64,000 bases of DNA from the NCBI RefSeq assembly GCF_002305895.1, contig NZ_CP022203.1, positions 5,372,501-5,436,500 on the forward strand, read 5' to 3'. The notes under the pieces are model-generated. The model saw only the letters and a list, made by a program, of their open reading frames with translations. It did no database searches and was not told the DNA's origin. The stretch is from Corallococcus macrosporus DSM 14697 (GTDB taxonomy: Bacteria > Myxococcota > Myxococcia > Myxococcales > Myxococcaceae). Made by a program: the position numbers and the translations under genes. Below, one piece after another: positions 26,071 through 36,130 of the stretch; the stretch's first letter is position 1; every line of letters starts with the position of its first letter.

Positions 26071-27102
26071 CTACACGTACCGCGTGCCGAAGAGCTGGAG
26101 CAGCGCGGGCTCGGTGCGCAGCAGGTCCAGCGTCAGCGCGGCGTGGCCGGGCACGTAGCCGTTGCCCACCACCATGGTGACGTCCTTGCCCACGCCCTCG
26201 GCGCCCAGCGCGGCCGCCGTGAAGCTGGTGGCCATGGAGAAGAAGATGGCCGTGCCGCCGTCCTTCACCGACAGGATGGTGGCCATCTCCGTGTTGCCCA
26301 CGCTGGCGCAGTTGACCACCAGGTCGCAAAGCTGCCCATCCGTGGCCTTGCTCACCGCCTCCATGACGTCCACGCCCTGCGTGGCGTCCACCTTCAGCGC
26401 CACGTCACACAGGCCAATGCCGGACAGCAGGTCCAGCGCGCCCTGGGACACGTCGAGCGCCAGCAGCTTGCCCCGGCTCTCCAGGTTGCGGCGCGCCTGC
26501 GCCAGACACAGCGCCCCGCTCTTCCCCGCGCCCAGCACCGCCACCGTCATGCCCGGCCGCACGTGCCGGGCCACCAGCGCGGGGGCGCCGCACACGTCCA
26601 GCGCCGCGAGCGCCAGCGTGTCCGGCATGTCCGTGGGCAGCTTCGCGTAGATGCCGCTGGCGAACAGCAGCGCATGCCCGCGGATGTCCACGCGGTCGAT
26701 GTCCACGTGCACCGCCTTGACCTCCTCGATGACCAGGGGCGTCAGCGTCAGGCTCACCAGCGTGGCGATGCGGTCGCCCACCTTGAGCAGCTCGCGCGCG
26801 GGGTGCTTCGCGCCCAGCTCCTTCACGCGGCCAATCAACATGCCGCCCGAGCCCGTCACGGGGTTCTGCATCTTCCCCCGCTCGCGGACGATTTCCTGGA
26901 TGCGCTCGCCAAGACGCTTCGAGTCGCCGCCCACCTCACCCTTGATCTGCTTGAAGGACGCGGCGTCGATGTTGAGGCTCTCCACGTCGATGAGCAGCTC
27001 GGACTCGCGGCACGGCAGCGCGGGGTCCAACTGCTTCGCGCGCTGGGGCAGCACGCCCTTCTCGCCAACGACGCGGGACAGTCCGTAGAGGTCGATGCTC
27101 AT
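26071..27102 (-). CDS. kdd: L-erythro-3,5-diaminohexanoate dehydrogenase
   Basis: Kdd oxidatively deaminates 3,5-diaminohexanoate to 3-keto-5-aminohexanoate using NAD+, the step between the aminomutase and Kce. The 343 residues show a Rossmann motif TVAVLGAGKSGALCLAQA, a GSGGMLIGRVKELG segment and a C-terminal VVGNGYVPGHAALTLDLLR block typical of Kdd. ATG 27102 is preceded by GGGAG. It is on the same strand as the kamD-kce operon but separated from it by the catalase/ankyrin pair on the opposite strand, so it must have its own promoter or be read from the upstream esterase transcript. With kdd, every step from D-lysine or beta-lysine to crotonyl-CoA is encoded here. Confidence 0.93.
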   Translation of the reverse strand: MSIDLYGLSRVVGEKGVLPQRAKQLDPALPCRESELLIDVESLNIDAASFKQIKGEVGGDSKRLGERIQEIVRERGKMQNPVTGSGGMLIGRVKELGAKHPARELLKVGDRIATLVSLTLTPLVIEEVKAVHVDIDRVDIRGHALLFASGIYAKLPTDMPDTLALAALDVCGAPALVARHVRPGMTVAVLGAGKSGALCLAQARRNLESRGKLLALDVSQGALDLLSGIGLCDVALKVDATQGVDVMEAVSKATDGQLCDLVVNCASVGNTEMATILSVKDGGTAIFFSMATSFTAAALGAEGVGKDVTMVVGNGYVPGHAALTLDLLRTEPALLQLFGTRYV

Positions 27103-27276
27103 GTTCCCGTCTCCCTGAAGGTTGCCGGGCGCCCCGCCGCACCACGGCGAGGCGCACCCAGGGAGGCGTCTACCCGCTCGGGCGGGGAAAAGGCCAGCGC
27201 CACGTCACGCGCGGTGGGCCGGGGCGTCCCCCAGCGGGCATCGCGTCCACCGCGCGGCGGGCCCTGGCCTCGTGCG

Positions 27277-28284
27277 TCAGTCCTGCGCCAGGTTCGGCAC
27301 CAGCACGGACAGCGAGCGCGCGAAGCGGTACGACACGCCGGAGTGGCCGTCCTCGAACTCCTCGTGGACGCGCTCCACGCCCGCCTTCTCGAACTCCTCC
27401 GCGAGCATCCGCGTGCCCCAGCGGATGTTGAACTCGTCACGCGTCCCGCAGTCCAGGTACACCGTCTTCAGCTTCCGGAACGCGTCCATGAACTTGGGCA
27501 CGAAGCGCACCGGGTCGTGAACCAGCCACCGGTTCCACACGTCCAGCCGCAGCCGGCCCGTGTTCGCGTCGAAGGGCAGCTCCACGCCGAGCGGCTCGCC
27601 CTTCTTGGGCGAATACGCGGCGGCCATCGCCAGGACGTTCACCACCGGGAAGTCGTCACCGCGCATCTTCGTCTCGCGCACGCGGGTCTGGAACTCGGCG
27701 TGCCACGCCTCCACGCCACCGGCCTTGAGCAGCGCCGCCGCGGCCTTCGGGAGGTCCGGCAGGTAGCAGTATTCGAAGTAGGCGTCCGCGGCGTGCGCGC
27801 CAATGTGCCCGAACAGGTCCGCGTGGTAGCGCCCCATCACCAGCGCGCCATATCCGCCGGAGCTGTGCCCCACCACCGCGCGCGAGGCCGCCTTCGGCAG
27901 GGTGCGGAAGGTGCGGTCCACATAGCCCACCACGTCCTTGGTCAGGTAGTCGCGGTAGCGGCCAATGGCGTCGCTGTTCACCCACTGGCTGCCGCCCAGC
28001 GACGTCCAGGCGTCCGGGAAGACGCCGATGACGGGCGGAATGGCGCCGGACTCGATGAGCGCGTCCAGCCGCGCCGGCACGGTGGGCGCGAAGCCCGAGG
28101 CGTTCGTCCACGAGCCACCGCTGTTGCCGAAGGCGTGCAGGAAGTAGACGACGGGATAGCGCCGGTCGCTCGCGCCATGGCCCGGCGGCAGGTACACGGT
28201 GAGCTTGCGGCGAGCCGGGTCCCCCAGCGGGTTCGACTCCAGCGCGGGCGACAGCAGCTCACTCGACTCCAGCAATCCATTCAT
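27277..28284 (-). CDS. Alpha/beta-hydrolase esterase (esterase D-like)
   Basis: 335 residues without a signal peptide. The nucleophile elbow GHSSGGYGALVMGR, the preceding RRYPVVYFLHAFGNSGGSW, and the late EDGHSGVSYRF (catalytic His candidate) fit the PF00756 esterase family (S-formylglutathione hydrolase/ferric-enterobactin-esterase-like). The substrate is unknown. It starts at ATG 28284, 28 nt after the uracil-DNA glycosylase stop, so the two are probably co-transcribed. Kdd follows after 174 nt. Confidence 0.88.
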   Translation of the reverse strand: MNGLLESSELLSPALESNPLGDPARRKLTVYLPPGHGASDRRYPVVYFLHAFGNSGGSWTNASGFAPTVPARLDALIESGAIPPVIGVFPDAWTSLGGSQWVNSDAIGRYRDYLTKDVVGYVDRTFRTLPKAASRAVVGHSSGGYGALVMGRYHADLFGHIGAHAADAYFEYCYLPDLPKAAAALLKAGGVEAWHAEFQTRVRETKMRGDDFPVVNVLAMAAAYSPKKGEPLGVELPFDANTGRLRLDVWNRWLVHDPVRFVPKFMDAFRKLKTVYLDCGTRDEFNIRWGTRMLAEEFEKAGVERVHEEFEDGHSGVSYRFARSLSVLVPNLAQD

Positions 28285-28312
28285 CCGTGCATTCCCTTCA
28301 TCGGGCCCGCGG

Positions 28313-29308
28313 CTACGCGCGCGAACCGGGTTGCTTCCCCAGCACCTTCATCACCGCCTGGAGGTCCTCCCAGGCCTTGCGCTTCTCCGCCGGGCTGCGC
28401 AGGAGGTACGCCGGATGGAAGGTGGGCATGAGCTGGATGCCCTCATAGGTGCGCCAGTTGCCGCGCAGGCGGGTGATGGGCGTGCCGTCCCGCAGCAGCG
28501 TCTGCGCCGCGAACTTGCCCAGGGCCACCACCACCTTCGGCTGGATGGCCGCGAGCTGCGCGCGCAGGAAGGGCTCGCAGGCGGCGATCTCCTCCGGCTC
28601 CGGGTTGCGGTTGCCCGGCGGCCGGCACTTCACGACGTTGCAGATGTAGACGTCGTCGCGGCGGTAGCCCATGGCGCCAATCATCTTCGTCAGCAGCTCA
28701 CCCGCCGCGCCGACGAAGGGCACGCCTTGCAGGTCCTCGTGCTCCCCCGGGCCCTCGCCCACGAACACCAGCTCCGCGCGGGGGTTGCCCGAACCGAACA
28801 CGAGGTTCTTGCGCGTCGAGCACAGCTTGCAGCGCTGGCAGTCGCCCAGCTCCCGGCGAACCTCGTCCAGCGTGGGCCGCCCGCCGGACAAGGCCCCGGG
28901 CAGCGCTCCCGAGGGACGGGACGCGGCCGGGGGCGTGTCCGCCCGCATCGTCGCGCCCGGAGCGTGCTGCGCCCGTCCGTCCGCGGTGACAGGCGCCATG
29001 GGGCTCAGCGGCCGCGCGGGCAGGTTGGACTGGGGTGGCGTCGTCCGGGGCAGCGGTGCCTCGGGACGCGCGACAGGCGCCGCGGGGCCCGCGGGCGGCG
29101 GCGCCGCGGCGGGAGGCGCTTCCGCCCCCCCGTGGGCCCTGGCGAAGCGCGCGCGCAAGGAAGGCGCCGAGCGCTGGAGCTCGAGCGCCGCCTTGGCGTC
29201 AATCATCAGCACCCGGCCAGCGGCCTCCTCCTGCCAGAGGAGGTGGCGGCGCACATCGTCCAGCAGGGCGCTCAGGTCCTGCGAGGCCTCGGGTGTGTCA
29301 TCAATCAC
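28313..29308 (-). CDS. Type-4 (Fe-S) uracil-DNA glycosylase
   Basis: The C-terminal 200 residues are a family 4 uracil-DNA glycosylase: motif [17 protein letters not shown], the HPAYLLR motif, and cysteines in CQRCKLC, ICNVVKC and ACEPF that can ligate a 4Fe-4S cluster. It removes uracil from DNA in base-excision repair. The first 130 residues are a Pro/Ala-rich, poorly ordered extension common in this family in deltaproteobacteria. GTG start at 29308. Confidence in the enzyme class is high. Confidence 0.93.
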   Translation of the reverse strand: MIDDTPEASQDLSALLDDVRRHLLWQEEAAGRVLMIDAKAALELQRSAPSLRARFARAHGGAEAPPAAAPPPAGPAAPVARPEAPLPRTTPPQSNLPARPLSPMAPVTADGRAQHAPGATMRADTPPAASRPSGALPGALSGGRPTLDEVRRELGDCQRCKLCSTRKNLVFGSGNPRAELVFVGEGPGEHEDLQGVPFVGAAGELLTKMIGAMGYRRDDVYICNVVKCRPPGNRNPEPEEIAACEPFLRAQLAAIQPKVVVALGKFAAQTLLRDGTPITRLRGNWRTYEGIQLMPTFHPAYLLRSPAEKRKAWEDLQAVMKVLGKQPGSRA

Positions 29309-29478
29309 GGTCCTGGATCGGTAGCGGACGTGGCGCCCGGGCGCAAGGAAGCGGACGCCCAGGATGGCTGTTCGCCTCCCGCCAGAGCGGGTCCAGGCTC
29401 GCGCCCGGCGTCCTCCCCCGCCCCGCGCGCTATGGTGCGCCCCGAAAAGCCGGCGTCATGCCGCGAGGAGTCCCCGCC

Positions 29479-29910
29479 ATGGAGCACCAGAACCCGGATT
29501 ACCGCCAGGACACGGAGGACCTGTTCACGTCGGCCGCCTTCGTCATGGACCTGGGCATCCAGCCCGTGGACATCCGCCCGGGCGAGGTGGAGGCGCGGCT
29601 GGTGGTGCAGCCCCGTCACCTCCAGCAGGACGGCGTCATCCACGCGGGTGTCCAGGCGACGCTGGCGGACCACACCGCGGGCGCGGCGGCCTTCAGCGTC
29701 GTCCGCAAGGGCCAGCGTGTGTTGTCCACCAGCTTCACCGTCCACCTGCTCCAGACGGCGTCTGGCGAGGAGCTGCGGTGCAGGGCCCGGGTGCTGCGGG
29801 CCGGCCGCCGGCTCATCGTCACCGAGTCGGAGGTCCACGCCGTGTCGGGCGGCGCGCCCCGCCTCGTGTCGAAGACCACCGTCACGCTCGCGGTGATGGA
29901 GCCTCGCTAG
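29479..29910 (+). CDS. Hotdog-fold thioesterase (PaaI family)
   Basis: 143 residues from ATG 29479, with GAGGAG 8 nt upstream. The PaaI/4HBT pattern is clear: VVQPRHLQQDGVIHAGVQATLADHTAGAAA, where the His-Gly and Asp-His positions surround the active site, then strands STSFTVHLL and CRARVLRAGRRLIVTES. It should hydrolyse a small acyl- or phenylacyl-CoA; the substrate is unknown. Its stop overlaps the convergent coaBC stop by 4 nt. Confidence 0.9.
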   Translation: MEHQNPDYRQDTEDLFTSAAFVMDLGIQPVDIRPGEVEARLVVQPRHLQQDGVIHAGVQATLADHTAGAAAFSVVRKGQRVLSTSFTVHLLQTASGEELRCRARVLRAGRRLIVTESEVHAVSGGAPRLVSKTTVTLAVMEPR

Positions 29911-31127
29911 GAGGCCGTCACCAGCAGCAGCTCGAGGAGGGCCCGCGCCACCTCGTGCTTGCTGCCCTGGAGCTCATGCCGAGCCCCCGCGCGCGTGAGC
30001 ACCGTCACCCGGTTGGTGTCCGTGCCAAAGCCCGCGCCAGGGGCCGTCACGTCATTGGCGACAATCGCGTCCAGCCCCTTGCGCTCCAGCTTGTCGCGCG
30101 CGTGCTCCACCACGCGCTCCGTCTCCGCCGCGAAGCCCACCAGCACCGGCCGCTTCGGCTGCCCCGCCACCTGGCGGGAGGCCTCGGCGAGCACGTCCGG
30201 CGTGCGCACGAGCGTCAGCGCCTCCGGCGCCGCCGACGTCCCCTTCTTCACCTTCTGCGCCGCGCGCGTCTCCGGGCGCCAGTCGCTGACGGCCGCCGTG
30301 GCGATGAACGCATCCACGGCGCCCACCCGCGCGAGCACCTCGCGCGCCATGTCGTCCGCGCTCACCACGTCCACGACGTCCAGCCCGTCCCGCGCCACGG
30401 CGCCCACGGGCCCCAGCACCACCGTCACCTGGGCGCCCAGGCTCCGGGCCGCGTGCGCGAGCGCCAGGCCCATCTTCCCCGTGGACGGATTGGAGATGAA
30501 CCGCACCGGGTCCAGGAACTCGCGCGTGGGGCCCGCCGTCAGCAGCACCCGCTTCCCCGCCAGCGGCCCCCCACCGAAGCGCGCCGCGACGGCCTGGACG
30601 ATGGCCGGCACGTCCGCCAGCCGCCCCTCGCCCACGTCGCCACAGGCCAGCAGCCCCGCCCCGGGCCCCACGCGCGAGAAGCGCGGCCAGGCCAGCAGGG
30701 CCGACAGGTTCTCCTGCGTCAGCGGATTGTCCCACATGGCCACGTTCATCGCGGGCGCCAGCACCACCGGCCCGCGGAAGGCGAGCAGGGACGTCGTCAC
30801 GGCGTCGTTCCCCATGCCCGCGCGGATGCGCGCCAGCAGGTCCGCGGTGGCCGGGGCCACGACGAAGGCCTCGGCCCAGCGCGCCAGGTCCAGGTGGCCG
30901 AAGTTCCCCTCCTGGGCGGGGTCGAAATAGTCGGTGAGCACGGGGTGCCCGCTGAGCGCCTGGAAGGTCAGCGGGGTGACGAACTGGCGCGCGGCCTGCG
31001 TCATGGCCACTCGCACCTCCGCGCCCGCGCGGGACAGCTCACGCACCAGCTCACAGGCCTTGTACGCCGCGATGCCGCCACCCACACCAACGACCACACG
31101 GCGGCCTTTCAGTGTCGTCAGGTCCAT
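29907..31127 (-). CDS. coaBC: Bifunctional phosphopantothenoylcysteine decarboxylase/synthetase
   Basis: CoaBC makes 4'-phosphopantetheine, the coenzyme A precursor. The 406 residues have the flavoprotein decarboxylase first: [23 protein letters not shown] with the catalytic His, [12 protein letters not shown], and [10 protein letters not shown] with the active Cys. The synthetase follows: [25 protein letters not shown] and [15 protein letters not shown]. The length is normal. It also supplies the phosphopantetheine needed by the carrier domains of the megasynthases, but as a housekeeping gene. Confidence 0.96.
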   Translation of the reverse strand: MDLTTLKGRRVVVGVGGGIAAYKACELVRELSRAGAEVRVAMTQAARQFVTPLTFQALSGHPVLTDYFDPAQEGNFGHLDLARWAEAFVVAPATADLLARIRAGMGNDAVTTSLLAFRGPVVLAPAMNVAMWDNPLTQENLSALLAWPRFSRVGPGAGLLACGDVGEGRLADVPAIVQAVAARFGGGPLAGKRVLLTAGPTREFLDPVRFISNPSTGKMGLALAHAARSLGAQVTVVLGPVGAVARDGLDVVDVVSADDMAREVLARVGAVDAFIATAAVSDWRPETRAAQKVKKGTSAAPEALTLVRTPDVLAEASRQVAGQPKRPVLVGFAAETERVVEHARDKLERKGLDAIVANDVTAPGAGFGTDTNRVTVLTRAGARHELQGSKHEVARALLELLLVTAS

Positions 31128-31178
31128 GCGGCTTCCTAATGCGCTGGGAGGCGGGCTCGCAACCGTGGCGGCGGGCCC

Positions 31179-34148
31179 TCAGCGGCCCATCACCACTTCG
31201 CTGCTGGAGGGGACGTCCACCACGCGAACCTCCGGCCCGCCCGGCGTCTCCACGTGGAAGTTGCCCCACACCAGCGTGTACCGCCCTGGCGTGAGGCCCG
31301 TCAGGCGGACCTGCTCCGAGCGGGGCTGGTAGACGAGCTGCGCCCACCGCGAGCGCATCAGGGCCAGGGCGGGCGGGTTTCCCACCGCGCCCAGCTCTCC
31401 CGCGACGACCCAGAGCGCCCGTCCCCGCTCGGGCTTCACCAGGACGGTCAGCGACGAAGAGCCCGGCCCGGGCCCCAGGTCCAACGTCATCTCCGAGCCG
31501 CCCACCTGCACCACCAGCGCCGGCTCGCCGGAGAACTCCCGGTTCGCCCCCAGCGAGAAGCGGTAGTTGCCCGGGGACACCTCCACGCTGTAGCCCCCAT
31601 CCGGCCCGGTGACGATGGTGAGCGGCTCGCTGCGGTCCGCGTTGACGGCCTCGACCTCGAAGCCCGCGGCGGGGCGCCCGTCCTGCCGGTACACCTTGCC
31701 GCTCAGCCGCGTGGCCTGACGCAGCTTGAGCTCCACCGGACCGCGCGCGCCCCGCTCCAGGGACTGGGAGGCGCTCAGCCGCCCCTTGCGCGCGGACAGC
31801 GTGTAGCGCGTCACGTAGGGCGGGCTGGCCACCGTGAAGGCGCCATCCGGCCCGGAGAGGACGGAGTCGTCACAGACGTCACACGACACCACGGCGTCGG
31901 GCACCGGCCCGCCGCCCTCGTCAACCACCCGGCCGGAGACGCTGGGCAGCTTCTCCAGCACCAGGTCTCCCAGGTCCGGCTTCGCCGGCCGGTCCACCAT
32001 CAACGGCTCGTACCCCGTCGCGTCCACCGACGCGATGACGCGGTCTCCCGCCGTGGGCAGCGGCAGCTCGAAGCGGCCATCGGGGGCATTCACGTCGTGC
32101 TCGTCCACCCGGAAGCGCCGCACGGGCTCGCCGTCATCGCCCATGACGCGCCCGCGATAGACGTCGCGCTTCTTGAGCACCACGCGCACCGGCGGGCCCC
32201 CCGCCTTGCCCTCCGCGCGCTCCACCTGGTCATACCCCGGGTGCCGCGCCTCCAGCCGGTAGCCCCGGTCCGGACGCAGCGCGCGGAACTCGAAGCGGCC
32301 GCTCGCGTCGGACTGCACGGGCTCCGCGCCGCGCGGCACCACCACCAGCGTGGCGCCCGCCACCGGCGCGTTCTGTCCGTCCACCACCTCGCCGCTCAGC
32401 GGCGCGCCGGGCCGCAGCGCCGCCTCCAGCTTCAGCGTCTGCCCATCCGTGAGCGTCACCTCCCGGCGCTCCGACGGCAGGTAGTCCGGGTGGGACGCCA
32501 TCATCGAATACGTCCCCTCCGGCATCCCGCGCATGGGCACCATGCCATCCGAGCCAGACGGCCGGTCACTCCGGAAGATGCCCTGCTGCTCCACCCAGAG
32601 CACCACGTCCGCCCCCTCCACGCGCCGGCCCTCCGCGGACACCGTCACCTCCACCGAGGCCCGGGGCTCCAGCGCCAGTTGCACGTCGGTGGCCGGCGCC
32701 GTCACCTTCAGTTGACCGCCGCCCCACTCCGAGTGGTGCGCGTGCAGCTCATACAGCCCCGGCGTGGGCACCTGCGCCACGAAGCGCCCCTCCGCGTCCG
32801 CCAGCGTCGTCGCGCCGGTGGGCTGCACCAGCACGGACACGCCCGGCGCGGGCCGGCCATACACGTCCAGCACCTGCCCGCTGATGACCGTGGCGCGCAC
32901 CATCACCAGTTCGAGCGCCGACTCACCAGGCGTCACCCGCGCGGGCAACTGCGCATCCCGGAAGCCCTGGGCCTGGCCCGTCAGGACGTAGTTCCCCACC
33001 GCGAGGGGCCCGAGCACGACGAGCGCGCCGGTGCCACCGCGCTCCTGGCGCACCAGCTCCCCCGTCGGAAGGCGGAGGACCAGCTCCGGCTCCGGCACGG
33101 GCTGACCCTCCTCGTCCACCACGGTGACGAGCAGGCTCCCCGCCGGCTCCAGCGCCAGCGTCACCTGCGTCACCCGCGCGTCCAGCGTCACCGTGCGCGG
33201 CACGGACGCCAGGCCCCGGGCCTCCGCCGTCACCACGACCTCGTCTGGATACAAGCCGGTGAAGCGGATGGGCGCGCCATCCGTGCGCGAATCCCGCGAC
33301 AGGTGGTCCGCGCGCAGCCGCACCAGCGCCGCCGCTGGCGCCCCCTCCCGGGTGACGCGGACCTCCAGCGTGCGCGCGGGCGTGAGCCGCAGGCGCACGG
33401 GCTGCGGCCCCGCCTCCACCTGGGGCTCCACCATGGGCAGGTAGCCCTCGGCCGTGGCCAGCACGTAGAAGGGCCCTTCGCCCAGGCCCGTCAGGGTGAA
33501 GGTGCCGTCCGCGCCGCTCGTGGCCTCGAAGGGCAGCGGCGCCCGACGCGACATCCCGTGCACCCGAGCCCCCGCCAACGGCCGCCCGGCTTCGTCCACC
33601 ACCTGCCCCACCAGGGTGCGCAGCGGCGGCAGGTAGAGGTCCACCGGCTCTCCCGGCGCGGCGCGCTCACGCAGCGCGATGCCCAACCCTGGCGCGCGCG
33701 CCCACACGGAGAAGGACACGCCGGCCAGGTGCTCGAAGCGGAAGCGCCCTTCCGCGTCCGTGTGGGTGGAGGCCCTCGGCGACAGGAAGCCCTGCTGCTG
33801 CTCGAAGAAGGCCAGCGTGTGCAGCGCCGTCTCACGCGCCGGGCAGGACAGCAGCGGCTGGCCGCACGCGTCGCAATGGACCCCCAGCAGCGTCTGCTCG
33901 GCGCTGGCGGACAGGAACACCTCCGCGCCCGCCACGGGCCGGCCCGAAGCGTCCAGGACCCGCCCCGTGAGGGTCAGCCCCTCGCCCGGGGAGGAGGCCA
34001 CGTCCACGGCGGCGAACTCCGGCAGCGCCCTGCCCCGCGGCGCGTGCGGGGCGGGCGTGTCGGGGCCTGTCTTCGCGCCCGGCCACAGCCACGCCACCCC
34101 CGCCGCCAGCAGGGCCGCCATCACGCCTATGACAATCCAGTTGCGCAT
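31179..34148 (-). CDS. Large repeat protein with multiple Carboxypeptidase-regulatory-like domains
   Basis: About 989 residues from ATG 34148; a GTG two codons upstream is an alternative. An N-terminal membrane helix (about 5-23) anchors an extracytoplasmic region built from tandem beta-sandwich repeats. Six or more begin with a shared signature: [80 protein letters not shown] and [16 protein letters not shown]. This is the CarboxypepD_reg-like fold common in large myxobacterial surface proteins. A CPACG-type cysteine pair sits in the first unit. No catalytic domain is visible. Its function is unknown; a structural or ligand-binding role at the envelope is likely. Confidence 0.85.
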   Translation of the reverse strand: MRNWIVIGVMAALLAAGVAWLWPGAKTGPDTPAPHAPRGRALPEFAAVDVASSPGEGLTLTGRVLDASGRPVAGAEVFLSASAEQTLLGVHCDACGQPLLSCPARETALHTLAFFEQQQGFLSPRASTHTDAEGRFRFEHLAGVSFSVWARAPGLGIALRERAAPGEPVDLYLPPLRTLVGQVVDEAGRPLAGARVHGMSRRAPLPFEATSGADGTFTLTGLGEGPFYVLATAEGYLPMVEPQVEAGPQPVRLRLTPARTLEVRVTREGAPAAALVRLRADHLSRDSRTDGAPIRFTGLYPDEVVVTAEARGLASVPRTVTLDARVTQVTLALEPAGSLLVTVVDEEGQPVPEPELVLRLPTGELVRQERGGTGALVVLGPLAVGNYVLTGQAQGFRDAQLPARVTPGESALELVMVRATVISGQVLDVYGRPAPGVSVLVQPTGATTLADAEGRFVAQVPTPGLYELHAHHSEWGGGQLKVTAPATDVQLALEPRASVEVTVSAEGRRVEGADVVLWVEQQGIFRSDRPSGSDGMVPMRGMPEGTYSMMASHPDYLPSERREVTLTDGQTLKLEAALRPGAPLSGEVVDGQNAPVAGATLVVVPRGAEPVQSDASGRFEFRALRPDRGYRLEARHPGYDQVERAEGKAGGPPVRVVLKKRDVYRGRVMGDDGEPVRRFRVDEHDVNAPDGRFELPLPTAGDRVIASVDATGYEPLMVDRPAKPDLGDLVLEKLPSVSGRVVDEGGGPVPDAVVSCDVCDDSVLSGPDGAFTVASPPYVTRYTLSARKGRLSASQSLERGARGPVELKLRQATRLSGKVYRQDGRPAAGFEVEAVNADRSEPLTIVTGPDGGYSVEVSPGNYRFSLGANREFSGEPALVVQVGGSEMTLDLGPGPGSSSLTVLVKPERGRALWVVAGELGAVGNPPALALMRSRWAQLVYQPRSEQVRLTGLTPGRYTLVWGNFHVETPGGPEVRVVDVPSSSEVVMGR

Positions 34149-34225
34149 GCGCACACGGCGCGGACCTTAGCCCGGGACCGGGCGCGGAACGGCCGATTCC
34201 CCCTGGAAATTCCGGGCGCTGGCGT

Positions 34226-35500
34226 CTACTCCTCGGCGAACGGGGCGATCGCCTGGGCCACGGCCAGCTCCTGCCGGGCCTCGCTGAGCTCCGAGTTGGT
34301 GGCGCGGAGCCGGTCGCTGAGCACCTGGACGAAGCTCCAGAGCATCTTCACCGCGAGGATGGACTCTCGCTTCATCAGCCCCATCAGGTCCGGCCGCGAG
34401 ATGACCATGGTGCGCGTGGGCTCCGTGGCCCGCACCGTCGCCGAGCGCGGCGCGTTGTCGATGAGCCCCATCTCCCCGAAGTGCCCGCCCGCGCGCAGCT
34501 CGGCGATCTCCACGCCGTTCTTCTCGATGGCCACCCGGCCCCGGATGACGACGAAGAGCTCCTCGCCCGGCTGCCCCTCCACCACGATTTCACGGCCCGC
34601 CGGATACGTGCGGGTGGTGGCGATGGACAGCACCGCCGTCTGCTCCTTGTACGTGAGGTGGCGGAAGAGCGGAATCTTGCGCAGCGCCTCCATGCGCGAC
34701 TGCGCCTCGCTCGACTCCTCGCTGACGGTGGCGCCTTCGCCCGCGACCTTCACCACCACGGCGGTGATGTTGTCCTTGCCGCCGCGCTCGTTGGCCACGT
34801 CGATGAAGCGCTTGGGCAGGTCCGCCGGCGCGATGCCGGAGATCAGCGGGAGGACCTCCTCGTCCTCCACGTAGCCGTGCAGGCCGTCCGAGCAGAGGAT
34901 GAACATGTCGCCCGGCACCAGGTCCACGATGAGCGTGTCGACCTGGACGGACTCCTGGATGCCCACCGCGCGGGTGATGACGTTGCGGTACTGCGAGTTG
35001 GCGGCCTGGTCCTTGGTGATGGTGCCGGCCTTGAGCTGCGCGGCGACCAGCGTGTGGTCCTCCGTCAGCCGGTGGCACTGGCCGTGCCGCACCAGGTAGA
35101 CGCGGCTGTCACCGACGTGGCCGATGACGCCCTTGTTGCCGCCCACCGCCAGGCACACGAACGTCGTGCCCATGCCGCGCTTGGTCGCGTCCGACATCGC
35201 CGTCCGGTAGATGTCCGCGCACGCGCGCTGGACGGCCACCTCCACGAGCGCCGCCGCCGCGGAGCGGCTGTCCGGCGTCGGGTTGTTGCCCAGGTCCTTC
35301 AGCAGGTGCCGGTTGGCGGAGATGTGCTGCTTGACGACCTCCGTGGCGCGGTTGCTCGCGACCTCGCCGGCCGCGTGGCCGCCCATGCCGTCAGCCACCA
35401 CGTAGAGGCCGAGCGCCGAATCCACCAGCATCGCGTCTTCGTTGTGCTGCCGCTTGCGGCCGACGTCGGTCAGTCCAAAAGCTTCTGTGGTCAAGGCCAC
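34226..35500 (-). CDS. PP2C-type protein phosphatase fused to a cyclic-nucleotide-binding domain
   Basis: 424 residues from GTG 35500, with GGGAG 8 nt upstream; the frame stays open to 35554. The N-terminal 250 residues are a PPM/PP2C phosphatase: ADGMGGHAAGE, GHVGDSRVY, CSDGLHGYVEDEE and RGGKDNITAVVV carry the metal-binding aspartates. The C-terminal 130 residues form a cNMP-binding domain (GGHFGEMGLIDNAPRSATVRA). It probably dephosphorylates Ser/Thr phosphoproteins under control of a cyclic nucleotide or as part of a scaffold. An FHA-domain gene lies 70 nt upstream on the same strand, so phosphopeptide recognition and removal are encoded together. Confidence 0.93.
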   Translation of the reverse strand: MALTTEAFGLTDVGRKRQHNEDAMLVDSALGLYVVADGMGGHAAGEVASNRATEVVKQHISANRHLLKDLGNNPTPDSRSAAAALVEVAVQRACADIYRTAMSDATKRGMGTTFVCLAVGGNKGVIGHVGDSRVYLVRHGQCHRLTEDHTLVAAQLKAGTITKDQAANSQYRNVITRAVGIQESVQVDTLIVDLVPGDMFILCSDGLHGYVEDEEVLPLISGIAPADLPKRFIDVANERGGKDNITAVVVKVAGEGATVSEESSEAQSRMEALRKIPLFRHLTYKEQTAVLSIATTRTYPAGREIVVEGQPGEELFVVIRGRVAIEKNGVEIAELRAGGHFGEMGLIDNAPRSATVRATEPTRTMVISRPDLMGLMKRESILAVKMLWSFVQVLSDRLRATNSELSEARQELAVAQAIAPFAEE

Positions 35501-35570
35501 CGCGAACACTCCCGTGTGTGACAGAGGGCGACTTCGCACGTTACGCAGGCCCACGAAGACGTGGCAAGGC

Positions 35571-36083
35571 TCAGGGAGCCATCCTCACGGCCAGCATCCG
35601 CACAAAACCGCTGGCCGTGTAGAAACCGACCTCCACCTGGCCAAAGCGCAACCGGGCCCCATCCGCCACCGGGACGGCCCGCCGGGGCACCAGCCGGACG
35701 CCCCCGGCCCAGGAGCCATTCCTCGAACCCGCGTCCGTCAGCAGGAAGCCCGCATGGCCTTCCTCCCGGCTGAACCAGGCGTGGAAGCGGGACACGCTGC
35801 CGTCATCCAGCACCACGTCGTTGTTGCCCGTCCGCCCCACGGTGATGCCCCGCCCGAAGGCGTTGGTCCGTGACTTCACGACGGGAAACACCACCGGGCC
35901 GCTGGCGCCCAGCGTGGGCGACCCCGCGTTCGTCACCGTCTTCAGACGGTACTCCTCCGCGTCCCCACCGCCAGCCTCCTCCGTCGCCGGAGTGAAGACG
36001 AGCAACGCGGGAGGCAGGTTCCGCTCGAAGACGTCTCGGTTGCGGAGGTATCGCGACACATGGGCGCTGAGCGGCTCGGGCAT
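35571..36083 (-). CDS. FHA-domain protein
   Basis: 170 residues from ATG 36083. A central/C-terminal FHA domain has the core residues in GRGITVGRTGNNDVVLDD, SVSRFHAWF and SRNGSWAGG, i.e. the GR, S-x-x-H and N positions that bind phosphothreonine. The N-terminal 70 residues are not recognised. It lies just upstream of, and probably in one operon with, the PP2C-cNMP phosphatase, and would bring Thr-phosphorylated partners to it. Confidence 0.92.
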   Translation of the reverse strand: MPEPLSAHVSRYLRNRDVFERNLPPALLVFTPATEEAGGGDAEEYRLKTVTNAGSPTLGASGPVVFPVVKSRTNAFGRGITVGRTGNNDVVLDDGSVSRFHAWFSREEGHAGFLLTDAGSRNGSWAGGVRLVPRRAVPVADGARLRFGQVEVGFYTASGFVRMLAVRMAP

Positions 36084-36130
36084 ACGCAGGGTGCGAACAG
36101 GGTGCTCTCCATTCGCACTCTACGCAAAGC

